24,222 bases of DNA from a virus: positions 1 to 24,222 of IMG/VR virus record IMGVR_UViG_3300042539_000112. One strand, 5' to 3'. Below the pieces are notes generated by a model, which had not been told where the DNA came from, ran no database searches, and was given only the letters and a program-made list of their open reading frames with translations. Positions 7,076 through 13,777 of the stretch are shown one piece after another (within the stretch, counting starts at the first letter, position 1; every line of letters begins with the position of its first letter). Made by a program: the position numbers and the translations under genes.

Positions 7076-8138
7076 TGTATTAGGTGGTGGTAATAATGAA
7101 GCCGATGGCTTCACAACAGCCATTGCAAACTTTGCTCTGCGCGCCATGCATGAAAGCACTGGACTCGTAGAGTTTACACAGGTCGTAGCCCCTAATCAGG
7201 GCAATCAATATTTGGTGCCTAACTTTGCACCAATCACATACCAAGACTATAACCCAGCCGGTTCAAGCGGCGGTGATGGTTTCGGTTCACCTCCTCTCGC
7301 TGTCGAGCAGAATCCTGCTCTTGGCCAGGGAAGCATCACAGCAACTCCAGCAGTTGCCGCTACTGCATTCGATGTGTTCTACGCATGGACTACATCATTC
7401 GAATTAGCCGCAACACTAGGTGCTGAACTAGGTGAGTCATATGGTGAAAAGGTTGACATTCGTGTATGTCAAGCCTTCTTATCATTCAAGGCAACACCAG
7501 GTAACACTAACTATAGCCCAACACCAGCAGACGGCTTTGCTCGTCCAACTGAACTTGGTGCAATGGAATTGATTACTGCTGGTCTACCAAGCAATACTGC
7601 TGGTTGGACTAATGGCTTCACTAGCGCTAGCGTATTAGAACTAGTTCGTAATGTCAAGCAGAATTACAAAGTTGCTCGCCTACCAGGCACTCCAATCATC
7701 GTATTGGACAGCAACGGTGATGCTCCTACTCCAACTACTACAGCAACAGCAGGACAAGATGGTTCTTCATTGAATCGTATGCTCGCTGAATTGACTGGTG
7801 GTGCAGTAAGCCAATCAGGTGGTTCAAACCTATCTGCACTTGGTAACGAATTATTGTCAACTGGACGCATCGAAAGCGTTTATGGTTGCGCAGTAATCTT
7901 TACTACATTCTTACCTTCAACTACTCGCGTATTGTTAGGTCAGCAATCAGCAAGCCCAGTGCTTGTTGGTGGTTACTTCCACGAGACTGCGATCTTCACA
8001 GTTCTCAAAGAAGGATTGCAGATCAAGATGGGTGAGAAGCCAGGTGGCTTGCAGATGTGGTTGACTGGTCTCGCTTACATGGGTGCAGGCGTAGCCGACC
8101 CAAGACGCGGTGGAGCAATCAACATTCTTCAGCAGTAA
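7068..8138 (+). CDS. Major capsid protein
   Basis: This 356-residue protein follows the portal and scaffold and has the best ribosome binding site in the head module (TTAAGGAGATATTAAAATG). Its length fits the ~300-400 residues of HK97-fold shells. The N-terminal segment 'DGFTTAIANFALRAMHES' looks like the helical N-arm, 'GNQYLVPNFAPITYQDY' a strand-rich E-loop/P-domain region, and the C-terminal half is Gly/Ala-rich with 'PGGLQMWLTGLAYMGAGVADPRRGG'. It would form the icosahedral shell. The call rests on gene order, length, composition and the strong translation signal rather than on a diagnostic motif. Confidence 0.82.
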   Translation: MAYVLGGGNNEADGFTTAIANFALRAMHESTGLVEFTQVVAPNQGNQYLVPNFAPITYQDYNPAGSSGGDGFGSPPLAVEQNPALGQGSITATPAVAATAFDVFYAWTTSFELAATLGAELGESYGEKVDIRVCQAFLSFKATPGNTNYSPTPADGFARPTELGAMELITAGLPSNTAGWTNGFTSASVLELVRNVKQNYKVARLPGTPIIVLDSNGDAPTPTTTATAGQDGSSLNRMLAELTGGAVSQSGGSNLSALGNELLSTGRIESVYGCAVIFTTFLPSTTRVLLGQQSASPVLVGGYFHETAIFTVLKEGLQIKMGEKPGGLQMWLTGLAYMGAGVADPRRGGAINILQQ

Positions 8139-8166
8139 TATTGAAATAATATAGGAAAAGTTTACT

Positions 8167-8694
8167 ATGTCAGTCCCCTATCAACGAATCAGCAATGCAA
8201 CTGTGCAAGACATAATCTTTTATGATCCTGCCGCAGAACGCCGCGCCGCTCAGATGCAAGTCAATTGGGATGATTACTTCCATGTAGGTAGTCAAGAGAT
8301 CCTTTATCAACTTGAATTTGGTTGGTGGCCCAAGTATTGCGATACGGTGTTAGGGGCAACATATTACACTAACTTACCTAATGGTGCATTGATATCTTCA
8401 TTCAATCCAAGTCTGCTCATCAAAAATGATCAGACATTGATACGCCTTGATACATTCATGGCTGTAAAGATATTCTACGAAAGTATCGTATCAGATGTCA
8501 GCAATGTCAACGATGTTGACAGAGCCAACTATGATCATGCATTGCGTAGATATACTTTTGAATGGGAGAAAGCATTGCAACTCATGAACTTCTATGATCT
8601 AAACCAAGATGCTCCTAACGGTCCAACGACTAAGTTAGAAGAGAATTGGACAGCAGATGTAGATTATTTCAACGGTGATCGTAGGTATTTCTAA
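8167..8694 (+). CDS. Head-tail connector/adaptor protein, putative
   Basis: This is a 175-residue protein directly after the capsid gene, with AGGAAAAG (8153-8160) before its ATG. It is largely helical with many aromatic residues ('FEFGWWPKYC'-like region near residue 50, 'FEWEKALQLMNFYDL' near residue 130). There is no membrane segment. In siphoviruses the first gene after the capsid gene usually encodes the adaptor ring that binds the portal (gp6/gp15-like), and the size and helical content agree. The assignment is by position; I cannot see a diagnostic motif. Its stop overlaps the next start (TAATG, 8692-8696). Confidence 0.55.
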   Translation: MSVPYQRISNATVQDIIFYDPAAERRAAQMQVNWDDYFHVGSQEILYQLEFGWWPKYCDTVLGATYYTNLPNGALISSFNPSLLIKNDQTLIRLDTFMAVKIFYESIVSDVSNVNDVDRANYDHALRRYTFEWEKALQLMNFYDLNQDAPNGPTTKLEENWTADVDYFNGDRRYF

Positions 8695-9110
8695 TGAGTA
8701 ATGTTCCATTAATCGTAAAACAGAATATTATCGACTACATCAATGTAGTGGCAAGAAATCTTGTCCCTGTCGTTGAAGTGTCAGGTATATATCCTGCTAC
8801 TGATGATATCGTACCATATGGCATCTATGTTGATGATGTCTCTACAATCAGTAGAGAAGTAAATCAATTAGGCGTCACTAGATGCGGTAGCATTTATACG
8901 ATGACTGATCAGTTTAGTGTTTTGTTCGTCAGTATTCAAGATGATCCTAAATGGATTTTCATTGAAGAACGCATACAAAACATGAGTGCTGATGCAGCCT
9001 TCTTTAATGGATATTATGAAGTTACATTTACTCAAGACATCGTTATCGGTAATCGTAGTGAAAAACGAACCTATACTTTCAATTTAAAACGCTTGAATTT
9101 TAATGATTGA
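8694..9110 (+). CDS. Tail terminator / neck protein, putative
   Basis: This 138-residue protein is coupled to the adaptor gene by a TAATG overlap and is followed by the tail tube gene. It alternates helix ('VKQNIIDYINVVARNLV') with predicted strands ('DQFSVLFVSIQD', 'YEVTFTQDIVIG', 'RTYTFNLKRLNF'), which matches the alpha/beta fold of tail terminator (gpU-like) or related neck proteins. Such proteins cap the tail tube and join it to the head. The role is inferred from order, size and secondary structure only; a head-completion role is the main alternative. Confidence 0.5.
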   Translation: MSNVPLIVKQNIIDYINVVARNLVPVVEVSGIYPATDDIVPYGIYVDDVSTISREVNQLGVTRCGSIYTMTDQFSVLFVSIQDDPKWIFIEERIQNMSADAAFFNGYYEVTFTQDIVIGNRSEKRTYTFNLKRLNFND

Positions 9111-9117
9111 CGCCACT

Positions 9118-9144
9118 AACTTAAGGAGACAATAAAATGGCATA
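9118..9144 (+). promoter_or_regulatory. Strong translation leader of the tail tube gene (copy B)
   Basis: AACTTAAGGAGA, then CAA, then TAAAATGGCATA: nearly the same leader as before the capsid gene, including the first codons (both proteins begin Met-Ala-Tyr). This gives the two most abundant virion proteins the same strong initiation signal. Confidence 0.7.
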
Positions 9145-9697
9145 CATTACAGTAAACGAGACAGGTAGTTTCCCTGCGCTTATACTGTCAACTGATGTTG
9201 CGAACTCTAATGTTGGCTTAGGTGGTAATGGTTTTGTTGCTGGAACATATGTTTCTGGTAACGCAGCCAATACAACTTTGTTAAATGTTACTTGCTTGCA
9301 AGATGTTACTATCACAAATAGTACTGGCATCTTCAGTTGGACAGACTTCTGTTCAGCAAGTATCAACAAGGTTACTACACCTAGTGACAACGAAATCAGT
9401 ACTAACATCGTAGTAGATGACGAAGGATTCTTTGGTGCTAACGCATCAGCAAACACTTCAGCATCATACCAAGGTGTTTCTGGCTTGAGCCAGAATCGTA
9501 TTGAAGTCGCATTCAGATTGCAGTTGAACAACAGCGCAAATATTGGTAACGCAGCGCCAGCAAATACTTTCATCTATCATGGTGTAGGTTATTTGAGTTC
9601 TGTAGCACCAACAGTATCACCTGATAGCCCAGTATGGGTATCACCGCTAACTATCGCGGTATCAGGCGATATGGGATCTGGTCCTAAGGTCGTATAA
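9137..9697 (+). CDS. Major tail tube protein
   Basis: This 186-residue, strand-rich protein is low in charge and rich in Asn, Ala, Ser and Thr ('VTITNSTGIFSWTDFCSASI', 'VWVSPLTIAVSGDMG'). It lies between the neck genes and gpG and has a strong ribosome binding site (TTAAGGAGA) and its own downstream terminator. These fit the major tail protein that polymerises as rings around the tape measure. The leader matches that of the capsid gene, consistent with high expression. No motif proves the family; gene order and the leader carry the call. Confidence 0.75.
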   Translation: MAYITVNETGSFPALILSTDVANSNVGLGGNGFVAGTYVSGNAANTTLLNVTCLQDVTITNSTGIFSWTDFCSASINKVTTPSDNEISTNIVVDDEGFFGANASANTSASYQGVSGLSQNRIEVAFRLQLNNSANIGNAAPANTFIYHGVGYLSSVAPTVSPDSPVWVSPLTIAVSGDMGSGPKVV

Positions 9698-9704
9698 TGA
9701 CCAA

Positions 9705-9737
9705 AGAAAGAGGGCAGAGCGATCTGCTCTCTTTTTC
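9705..9737 (+). terminator. Intrinsic terminator after the tail tube gene
   Basis: AAAGAGGGCAGA (9707-9718) pairs with TCTGCTCTCTTT (9723-9734) over 12 bp with one G-U pair. The loop is GCGA, a stable GNRA tetraloop, and the 3' arm runs into TTTTTC. It starts eight bases after the tail tube stop. This should end or attenuate transcription, so that head and tube genes are made in excess over the tape measure, tip and fibres. Confidence 0.88.
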
Positions 9738-9752
9738 TATATGGATGAACAA

Positions 9753-9950
9753 ATGAATACTAATAACAATACCTTCCTAAAGACTGAGGAAGAAAAATTA
9801 AGAAGTCTAATCGCCGATGAGGCAAAATTACTTCCAATGTTGATCAACATGGAACAAACTATCAGACAGATGAAAGCGAAACAAGCCTTTCGTCTTGCAT
9901 TGCTCAATCAATTACTAGAAGAACACTATGACAAGTACGCTGGTAATTAA
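9753..9950 (+). CDS. Small helical protein between tail tube and gpG (65 aa)
   Basis: I prefer ATG 9753, which has GGATGA (9743-9748) upstream. The in-frame ATG at 9741 directly abuts the terminator and has no site. The 65-residue protein is almost wholly helical and charged ('TEEEKLRSLIADEAKLLPML', 'TIRQMKAKQAFRLALLNQLL'), with coiled-coil character. No family is recognised. Its place downstream of the terminator and before the chaperone gpG suggests a low-copy tail assembly factor, but this is inference. Confidence 0.6.
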   Translation: MNTNNNTFLKTEEEKLRSLIADEAKLLPMLINMEQTIRQMKAKQAFRLALLNQLLEEHYDKYAGN

Positions 9951-9986
9951 TAAATACATTATAACAATTCATAAAGGAGATAACAA

Positions 9987-10331
9987 GTGAATATCAAAGA
10001 TTACGCAAGCAAACCAGAATTAGTAGAAGTCATACTCGACGGCAAAGAACTTGTCGAGCGTTATGGTGAACCTATCACATTCTATACATACAACATCGTG
10101 CGCATGTCAACATATTTTGACTTCTTCAATGCACGAAGCAACAACGAATTTAGCAACCTTGATAAGATGATGAAAGCCATGATCTTAGATAAGGATGGCA
10201 AGCAAGTACTTGCAGATGATGAGGATCTACCCATCGATATCGCTGCCGCGGCGATCAACAAGATTGGAGAAATCTTGGGAAAACCACAGAGCAAGGCATC
10301 GACCCAAATAGTTGGGGAAGCGCAAAAATGA
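9987..10331 (+). CDS. Tail assembly chaperone gpG-like
   Basis: The gene starts with GTG 9987, placed six bases after AAAGGAGA (9973-9980). The 114-residue product begins 'MNIKDYASKPELVEVILDGKELVERYGEPI', then is helical and acidic. It sits exactly where lambda-like phages encode gpG: after the tail tube, before the tape measure. A canonical -1 slippery heptamer (GGGAAAA, 10277-10283) lies near the 3' end in the correct phase, as in lambda (GGGAAAG). gpG and the frameshift product gpGT coat the tape measure and recruit tube subunits. In-frame translation ends 'GKPQSKASTQIVGEAQK'. The stop overlaps an ATG of the -1 frame (ATGA, 10328-10331). Confidence 0.8.
   Translation: MNIKDYASKPELVEVILDGKELVERYGEPITFYTYNIVRMSTYFDFFNARSNNEFSNLDKMMKAMILDKDGKQVLADDEDLPIDIAAAAINKIGEILGKPQSKASTQIVGEAQK
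10277..10283 (+). other. Programmed -1 ribosomal frameshift heptamer (gpG to gpGT)
   Basis: GGGAAAA is read in the gpG frame as ..G GGA AAA.., the X XXY YYZ form, and is one base different from lambda's G GGA AAG. A slip back by one base leads into 34 codons beginning TTEQGIDPNSWG and continuing 'MITIGRMAEKYGMLP', which read as a plausible T domain. I did not find an obvious strong stimulatory stem just downstream by eye. Confidence 0.8.
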
Positions 10332-10387
10332 TCACGATAGGTCGTATGGCTGAGAAGTATGGCATGCTACCACATACGACTTCATGA
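10283..10387 (+). CDS. gpT-like extension, first part (reached by -1 frameshift)
   Basis: In the -1 frame after the slippery heptamer, 34 codons follow, ending in TGA at 10385-10387. The last block 'IGRMAEKYGMLP' looks like the start of a conserved T domain; from memory, similar phage proteins continue with a helix containing 'ATTYD.M..DV'. Here the frame instead ends four codons later ('HTTS', stop), while the 'ATTYDFMITDV' continuation is present in the third frame from 10366. The T domain is therefore split. An ATG at 10328 in this frame overlaps the gpG stop, giving a possible separate 19-residue start. Confidence 0.6.
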   Translation, partial: TTEQGIDPNSWGSAKMITIGRMAEKYGMLPHTTS

Positions 10388-10527
10388 TCACAGATGTCCT
10401 TGCTGCCTACGATACTTATCAATCAGCAAAAGTAAAAGCAAAAGGTACTGCACCAGATCCTAATGCTTATAAAATTAGCCAAGATCAATTGCAGGCTATA
10501 TTGAACAAAGGTAAAAATAAACAATGA
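10384..10527 (+). CDS. gpT-like extension, second part (different frame)
   Basis: A third frame is open from 10354 to TGA 10525-10527 and encodes 'ATTYDFMITDV', then 'LAAYDTYQ', a Lys/Pro/Asp linker and 'ISQDQLQAILNKGKNKQ'. This reads as the C-terminal part of a tail chaperone T domain. The first ATG (10384) overlaps the stop of the preceding frame as ATGA, so reinitiation could make a 47-residue protein; there is no Shine-Dalgarno. Its own stop overlaps the next gene's ATG (ATGA, 10524-10527), which suggests this frame is still translated. Either the T domain has become two pieces, or a small deletion or sequence error has broken it. Confidence 0.55.
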   Translation: MITDVLAAYDTYQSAKVKAKGTAPDPNAYKISQDQLQAILNKGKNKQ

Positions 10528-10850
10528 GTAGCAACTGCGTGAATCGCCTTAATAAGGTATTAAAGACACTTGATGAGAAGAATATCAGCAAAGTTGCCTT
10601 TGATGCCTTTAAAGGTAATACTCCTATAGGTGATCCTAACCGTTGGAAGTCACGCAAAGCACCTAAGAATTATAAACCTGGTAACGCAAGACGCAAGACT
10701 GTATTGCGTGGTAACGAAGTGCAAGCAAATTACCCATATGCACAACGATTAGAAGAGGGTTGGTCAACACAAGCACCAAAAGGTATGACTGAACCTACTA
10801 TCAAAGAAGTTCGTGACTATGTGTACAATACATTAGGAATTAGAATATAA
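10524..10850 (+). CDS. HK97 gp10-like tail-completion protein, putative
   Basis: This is a 108-residue basic protein starting in an ATGA overlap with the T frame. The C-terminal block 'NYPYAQRLEEGWSTQAPKGMTEPTI' matches the recurrent pattern of HK97 gp10-like proteins ('..YA..vE.G...qaP.gm..pa'), which act at the head-tail joint or tail end. The N-terminal part ('VNRLNKVLKTLDEKNISKVAFDAF') is helical, and the middle is Lys/Arg-rich. The unusual point is position: gp10-like genes normally lie before the tail tube gene, whereas this one lies between the gpT region and the tape measure. The family call is moderate. Confidence 0.6.
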   Translation: MSSNCVNRLNKVLKTLDEKNISKVAFDAFKGNTPIGDPNRWKSRKAPKNYKPGNARRKTVLRGNEVQANYPYAQRLEEGWSTQAPKGMTEPTIKEVRDYVYNTLGIRI

Positions 10851-13078
10851 TGGCTACCATAGACAATTATAAAATAAAAGTAGAAGTTGATGGTCAGCAA
10901 CAAGTAGAACAACTTACTAGTCGTTTAGATACTTTACAAACTACTTTGAATAGAACTGCGGCTGCAGGTGTAGCGGCATTCACAGCGTTAGCCACTAGTG
11001 CGATACGCATGGCTGATAGTCTTGTTGATCTTGCTGATGCTACAGGTATAAGCGTCAGTCAATTATATCAATTAAGTGCCGCATTAGAAGCAAGTGGTGG
11101 CCAATTCGACGATAGCGGCAGAATGCTCATGGCATTCAGCAGAAGTTTGGGAGATGTCGAAAAAGGTAGCGAACAAACTATCGATGCTTTAACTAAATTA
11201 GGTCTAAGCCGTGGTGAATTAGAAAATCTTACCGACGAGCAATTATTCAAGCGCGTAGTTGATGGTTTAGCAGGCATGAAAGATGGCTTTGCTAAGACTG
11301 ATATCGCTATGCAGATATTTGGTAAATCAGCAGCCGGCATTGACTTTAAAAAATTAGCAGACGGTCTTAATCAAGCAGTAGATCCAAATGTAGAGCGCAA
11401 TCTAAGATTAGCGGCTGATGCTGTTGGTCAGATGGAAAGTGCATTTAGAAATCTACAATTGGCTGCATTAGAAGCGATAGCACCAATATTAGAAGAGTTA
11501 GCAAAATTTGAATTTAGTGCTGAAGATGCTAGAAAAGCAATGCAAGTATTAGGTGCATTAGTTGCAGGAGCATTTGCCGCAAGTACAGTAATTGCTATCA
11601 CAAAAACCGTGCAGGCTATAAGAACATTAGCATTAGCCATAAAAGCCGCCGCTGTAGCACAAACATTATTGACTGGATTGATACCTGTAGTTGGTGCCGC
11701 GACTGTCATTGCCGCTATAGGAGGCGCAACAGCAGCCTATCTAGCATTAGGCAAAGCGATGGAAGGTGCAGTCGATGCACAGGATAAACTAGATGGCTCT
11801 GCAACCGGTGCACCTGCTACATCTGCTACTGGATCAAACAAAGCACAAAGAGAAGTAGGTAAAACACCTGCAGAGAAAGCATTACTTGCCGCGCAAGCAA
11901 CAACAGAAGAAATGCGCAAGCAGAATGCTGCCGCATTAGAATATGAGCGTACCATTAATGGCACTATCGGCATGAGTCAAGAACTCGCTGACATCAAAAA
12001 GGTAGATGCTCAACTAGAACAAGATAGAGCCAAAAATACTGCGTCATATGAAAAACAAATAGCCGCGCTAAAAGCAGATACTAGCGGTAAAAATCAAGCG
12101 CAAATAGTAGAATTAGAAAAACAACAACAACTTGCAGACGAACAATTAGTCTCAATGGCTGAATTGAAAAAAATAGCCATTGAAAGAACTTTGGCTGAAA
12201 GACAATCAGCAGTTGAGATGCAAAAACAGTTGACTTTGATACAACAGCAAACTCAACAAAGTATAGCAAGCGCAGAAGCAGAAAACATGCGCAAAGTCAT
12301 CGCTGGCGAGATGACGCAACAAGAAGCCAATAATCTAAATGCTCTCAATAGAATTAGAGAAGAAGGCTTGAGCAGACAAAAACAATTAGAAGAACAGATA
12401 GCAGGCGAAAAAGATACTATCAGGAAAAAAGAATTACAAAATCAATTAGATGCCGCAAAACAGGCTACAGATTTTGCAATCAATGAAAAACGCCGCGAGA
12501 TTGAAGAAAAAGCCGCGCTTGAAGAAAGTTATAGTGCAGGCGTAGTCAAAGGATTAGAACAGATCGCTGAACAATTTAAACCTATCAATATGGCACAGAA
12601 AGCCGTACAAGATACATGGGGTAGCATCAATAATGCTATCGATACATTCGTCAATACAGGTAAATTTAAGTTTAGCGATTTCGCTAGAAGCATTGTTGCT
12701 GATCTTGCCAAGATGATAGCAAAAGCATTGATCTTCCGTTCTATATCAGGATTCATGGGTAGCCTAGGCATACCATTACCAGGATTCGCTGAAGGTGGTA
12801 GTCCACCAGTAGGTCAACCTAGCATCGTTGGTGAGAAAGGCCCTGAGTTGTTTATACCTAAGCAAGCAGGCACAGTCATACCTAACAATAAATTAGGTGA
12901 CATGATGTCTTCACAACCAATGCAACAACAACCTGTAGTAAACAACTATAACTACAATAATAACATCAATGCTGTAGATGCTAAATCTGTAGCGACATTG
13001 TTCTATGAGAATAGAAAAGCATTGTTCGGTGCTACAAATCAGGCAAGAAAAGAATTGCCATATGGCGCGGCAGCATAA
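10850..13078 (+). CDS. Tape measure protein
   Basis: The 742-residue protein starts in a TAATG overlap. The N-terminal ~230 residues hold the conserved region with 'LADATGISVSQLYQLSAALE' and 'IAMQIFGKSAAGIDFKKLADGL', typical of phage tape measures. Hydrophobic Ala/Val/Ile-rich segments at about 232-252 and 256-300 may form the membrane-inserting part used at infection. A long Gln/Glu/Lys/Ala-rich coiled coil covers about 325-560. A C-terminal tail has the hallmark 'GGSPPVGQPSIVGEKGPELF' (about 646-665). The protein spans the tail lumen and sets tail length. At roughly 0.15 nm per residue this predicts a tail near 110 nm, an estimate that ignores N- or C-terminal processing. No lysozyme or peptidase insert is visible. 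Confidence 0.93.
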   Translation: MATIDNYKIKVEVDGQQQVEQLTSRLDTLQTTLNRTAAAGVAAFTALATSAIRMADSLVDLADATGISVSQLYQLSAALEASGGQFDDSGRMLMAFSRSLGDVEKGSEQTIDALTKLGLSRGELENLTDEQLFKRVVDGLAGMKDGFAKTDIAMQIFGKSAAGIDFKKLADGLNQAVDPNVERNLRLAADAVGQMESAFRNLQLAALEAIAPILEELAKFEFSAEDARKAMQVLGALVAGAFAASTVIAITKTVQAIRTLALAIKAAAVAQTLLTGLIPVVGAATVIAAIGGATAAYLALGKAMEGAVDAQDKLDGSATGAPATSATGSNKAQREVGKTPAEKALLAAQATTEEMRKQNAAALEYERTINGTIGMSQELADIKKVDAQLEQDRAKNTASYEKQIAALKADTSGKNQAQIVELEKQQQLADEQLVSMAELKKIAIERTLAERQSAVEMQKQLTLIQQQTQQSIASAEAENMRKVIAGEMTQQEANNLNALNRIREEGLSRQKQLEEQIAGEKDTIRKKELQNQLDAAKQATDFAINEKRREIEEKAALEESYSAGVVKGLEQIAEQFKPINMAQKAVQDTWGSINNAIDTFVNTGKFKFSDFARSIVADLAKMIAKALIFRSISGFMGSLGIPLPGFAEGGSPPVGQPSIVGEKGPELFIPKQAGTVIPNNKLGDMMSSQPMQQQPVVNNYNYNNNINAVDAKSVATLFYENRKALFGATNQARKELPYGAAA

Positions 13079-13090
13079 TAGGAAAAAGTC

Positions 13091-13777
13091 ATGGCAGGAT
13101 TACAAACAATCTTAAACAAATGTAATGCGATCAGCATAGATCGTAGAAAGGTCGCTGGCATACAGTTTACAAGAAACGAGATACCAAGAGTCAGTCTCAC
13201 GCCAACTAAGAATCCATGGCGTTTCACATTAAAGATGCCTGCTAGTTTACAATATTATCAGAATCGTGATCTATTAGAAGCATTAGATACTATGGATGTC
13301 GTCAGTCCAGAGATCGTGACATTCAGCGATAATGATTGCTTGAGTTGGATATTTAGATATCAAGGTCAATTGAGTTTGCAACAACGCAATCAAATTGCTG
13401 TGCAAAGTTTTGTTGGTAATCAATTAGTTTTGACTAATCTACCAATCGTACCTAGCACCACAGTCATTTTTGAACCAAACGATTTGATACAATTAGGTAA
13501 CTATCCATACCCATTCACTAGCACTACAAGAGTTACTAGAGGTAGTGGTAGCACGATAACTGTGACAACGAACAGACCAAACATATTGACTGTCAATGTC
13601 GTAGGATTAGGAATAACAGTAGGCAATGCATGTGAGTGGAACATGTTCTGTCCAAACATGCCTACATATACACTAGTGCCTGGCGCGTATGTTCGTCCTA
13701 ATGGCACGGTAGTCAACAACGCATTGATAGAATTCAGTAGCGACTTTCAACTTTATGAATATGTAGGTACAGCATGA
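13091..13777 (+). CDS. Minor tail protein downstream of tape measure (228 aa)
   Basis: AGGAAAAAG (13080-13088) precedes ATG 13091. The 228-residue protein is strand-rich, begins 'MAGLQTILNKCNAISIDRRK' and ends 'NALIEFSSDFQLYEYVGTA'. It lies at the position of gpM- or DUF2460-type distal tail proteins, between tape measure and the DUF2163-like gene, and is coupled to the latter by ATGA (13774-13777). It contains three cysteines (in 'NKCNAI', 'NDCLSW', 'NACEWNMFC' region). The role is probably a ring or adaptor connecting tube and tip. I recognise the order but not the family with certainty. Confidence 0.6.
   Translation: MAGLQTILNKCNAISIDRRKVAGIQFTRNEIPRVSLTPTKNPWRFTLKMPASLQYYQNRDLLEALDTMDVVSPEIVTFSDNDCLSWIFRYQGQLSLQQRNQIAVQSFVGNQLVLTNLPIVPSTTVIFEPNDLIQLGNYPYPFTSTTRVTRGSGSTITVTTNRPNILTVNVVGLGITVGNACEWNMFCPNMPTYTLVPGAYVRPNGTVVNNALIEFSSDFQLYEYVGTA

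Noticed and set aside
9121-9573. 150-residue ORF on the minus strand opposite the tail tube gene
   Set aside because: It mirrors the low-complexity codon pattern of the sense gene, lacks a ribosome binding site, and no other minus-strand gene exists in the window.
9948-9965. T4-type late promoter (TATAAATA)
   Set aside because: TAATAAATACA is only partly similar and overlaps a TAA-TAA tandem stop; it is kept only as a weak recurring-motif observation.
10322-10329. Slippery site at the gpG stop (G CAA AAA T)
   Set aside because: The CAA codon would re-pair poorly after a -1 slip, while a canonical GGGAAAA heptamer lies 45 bases upstream in the right phase.
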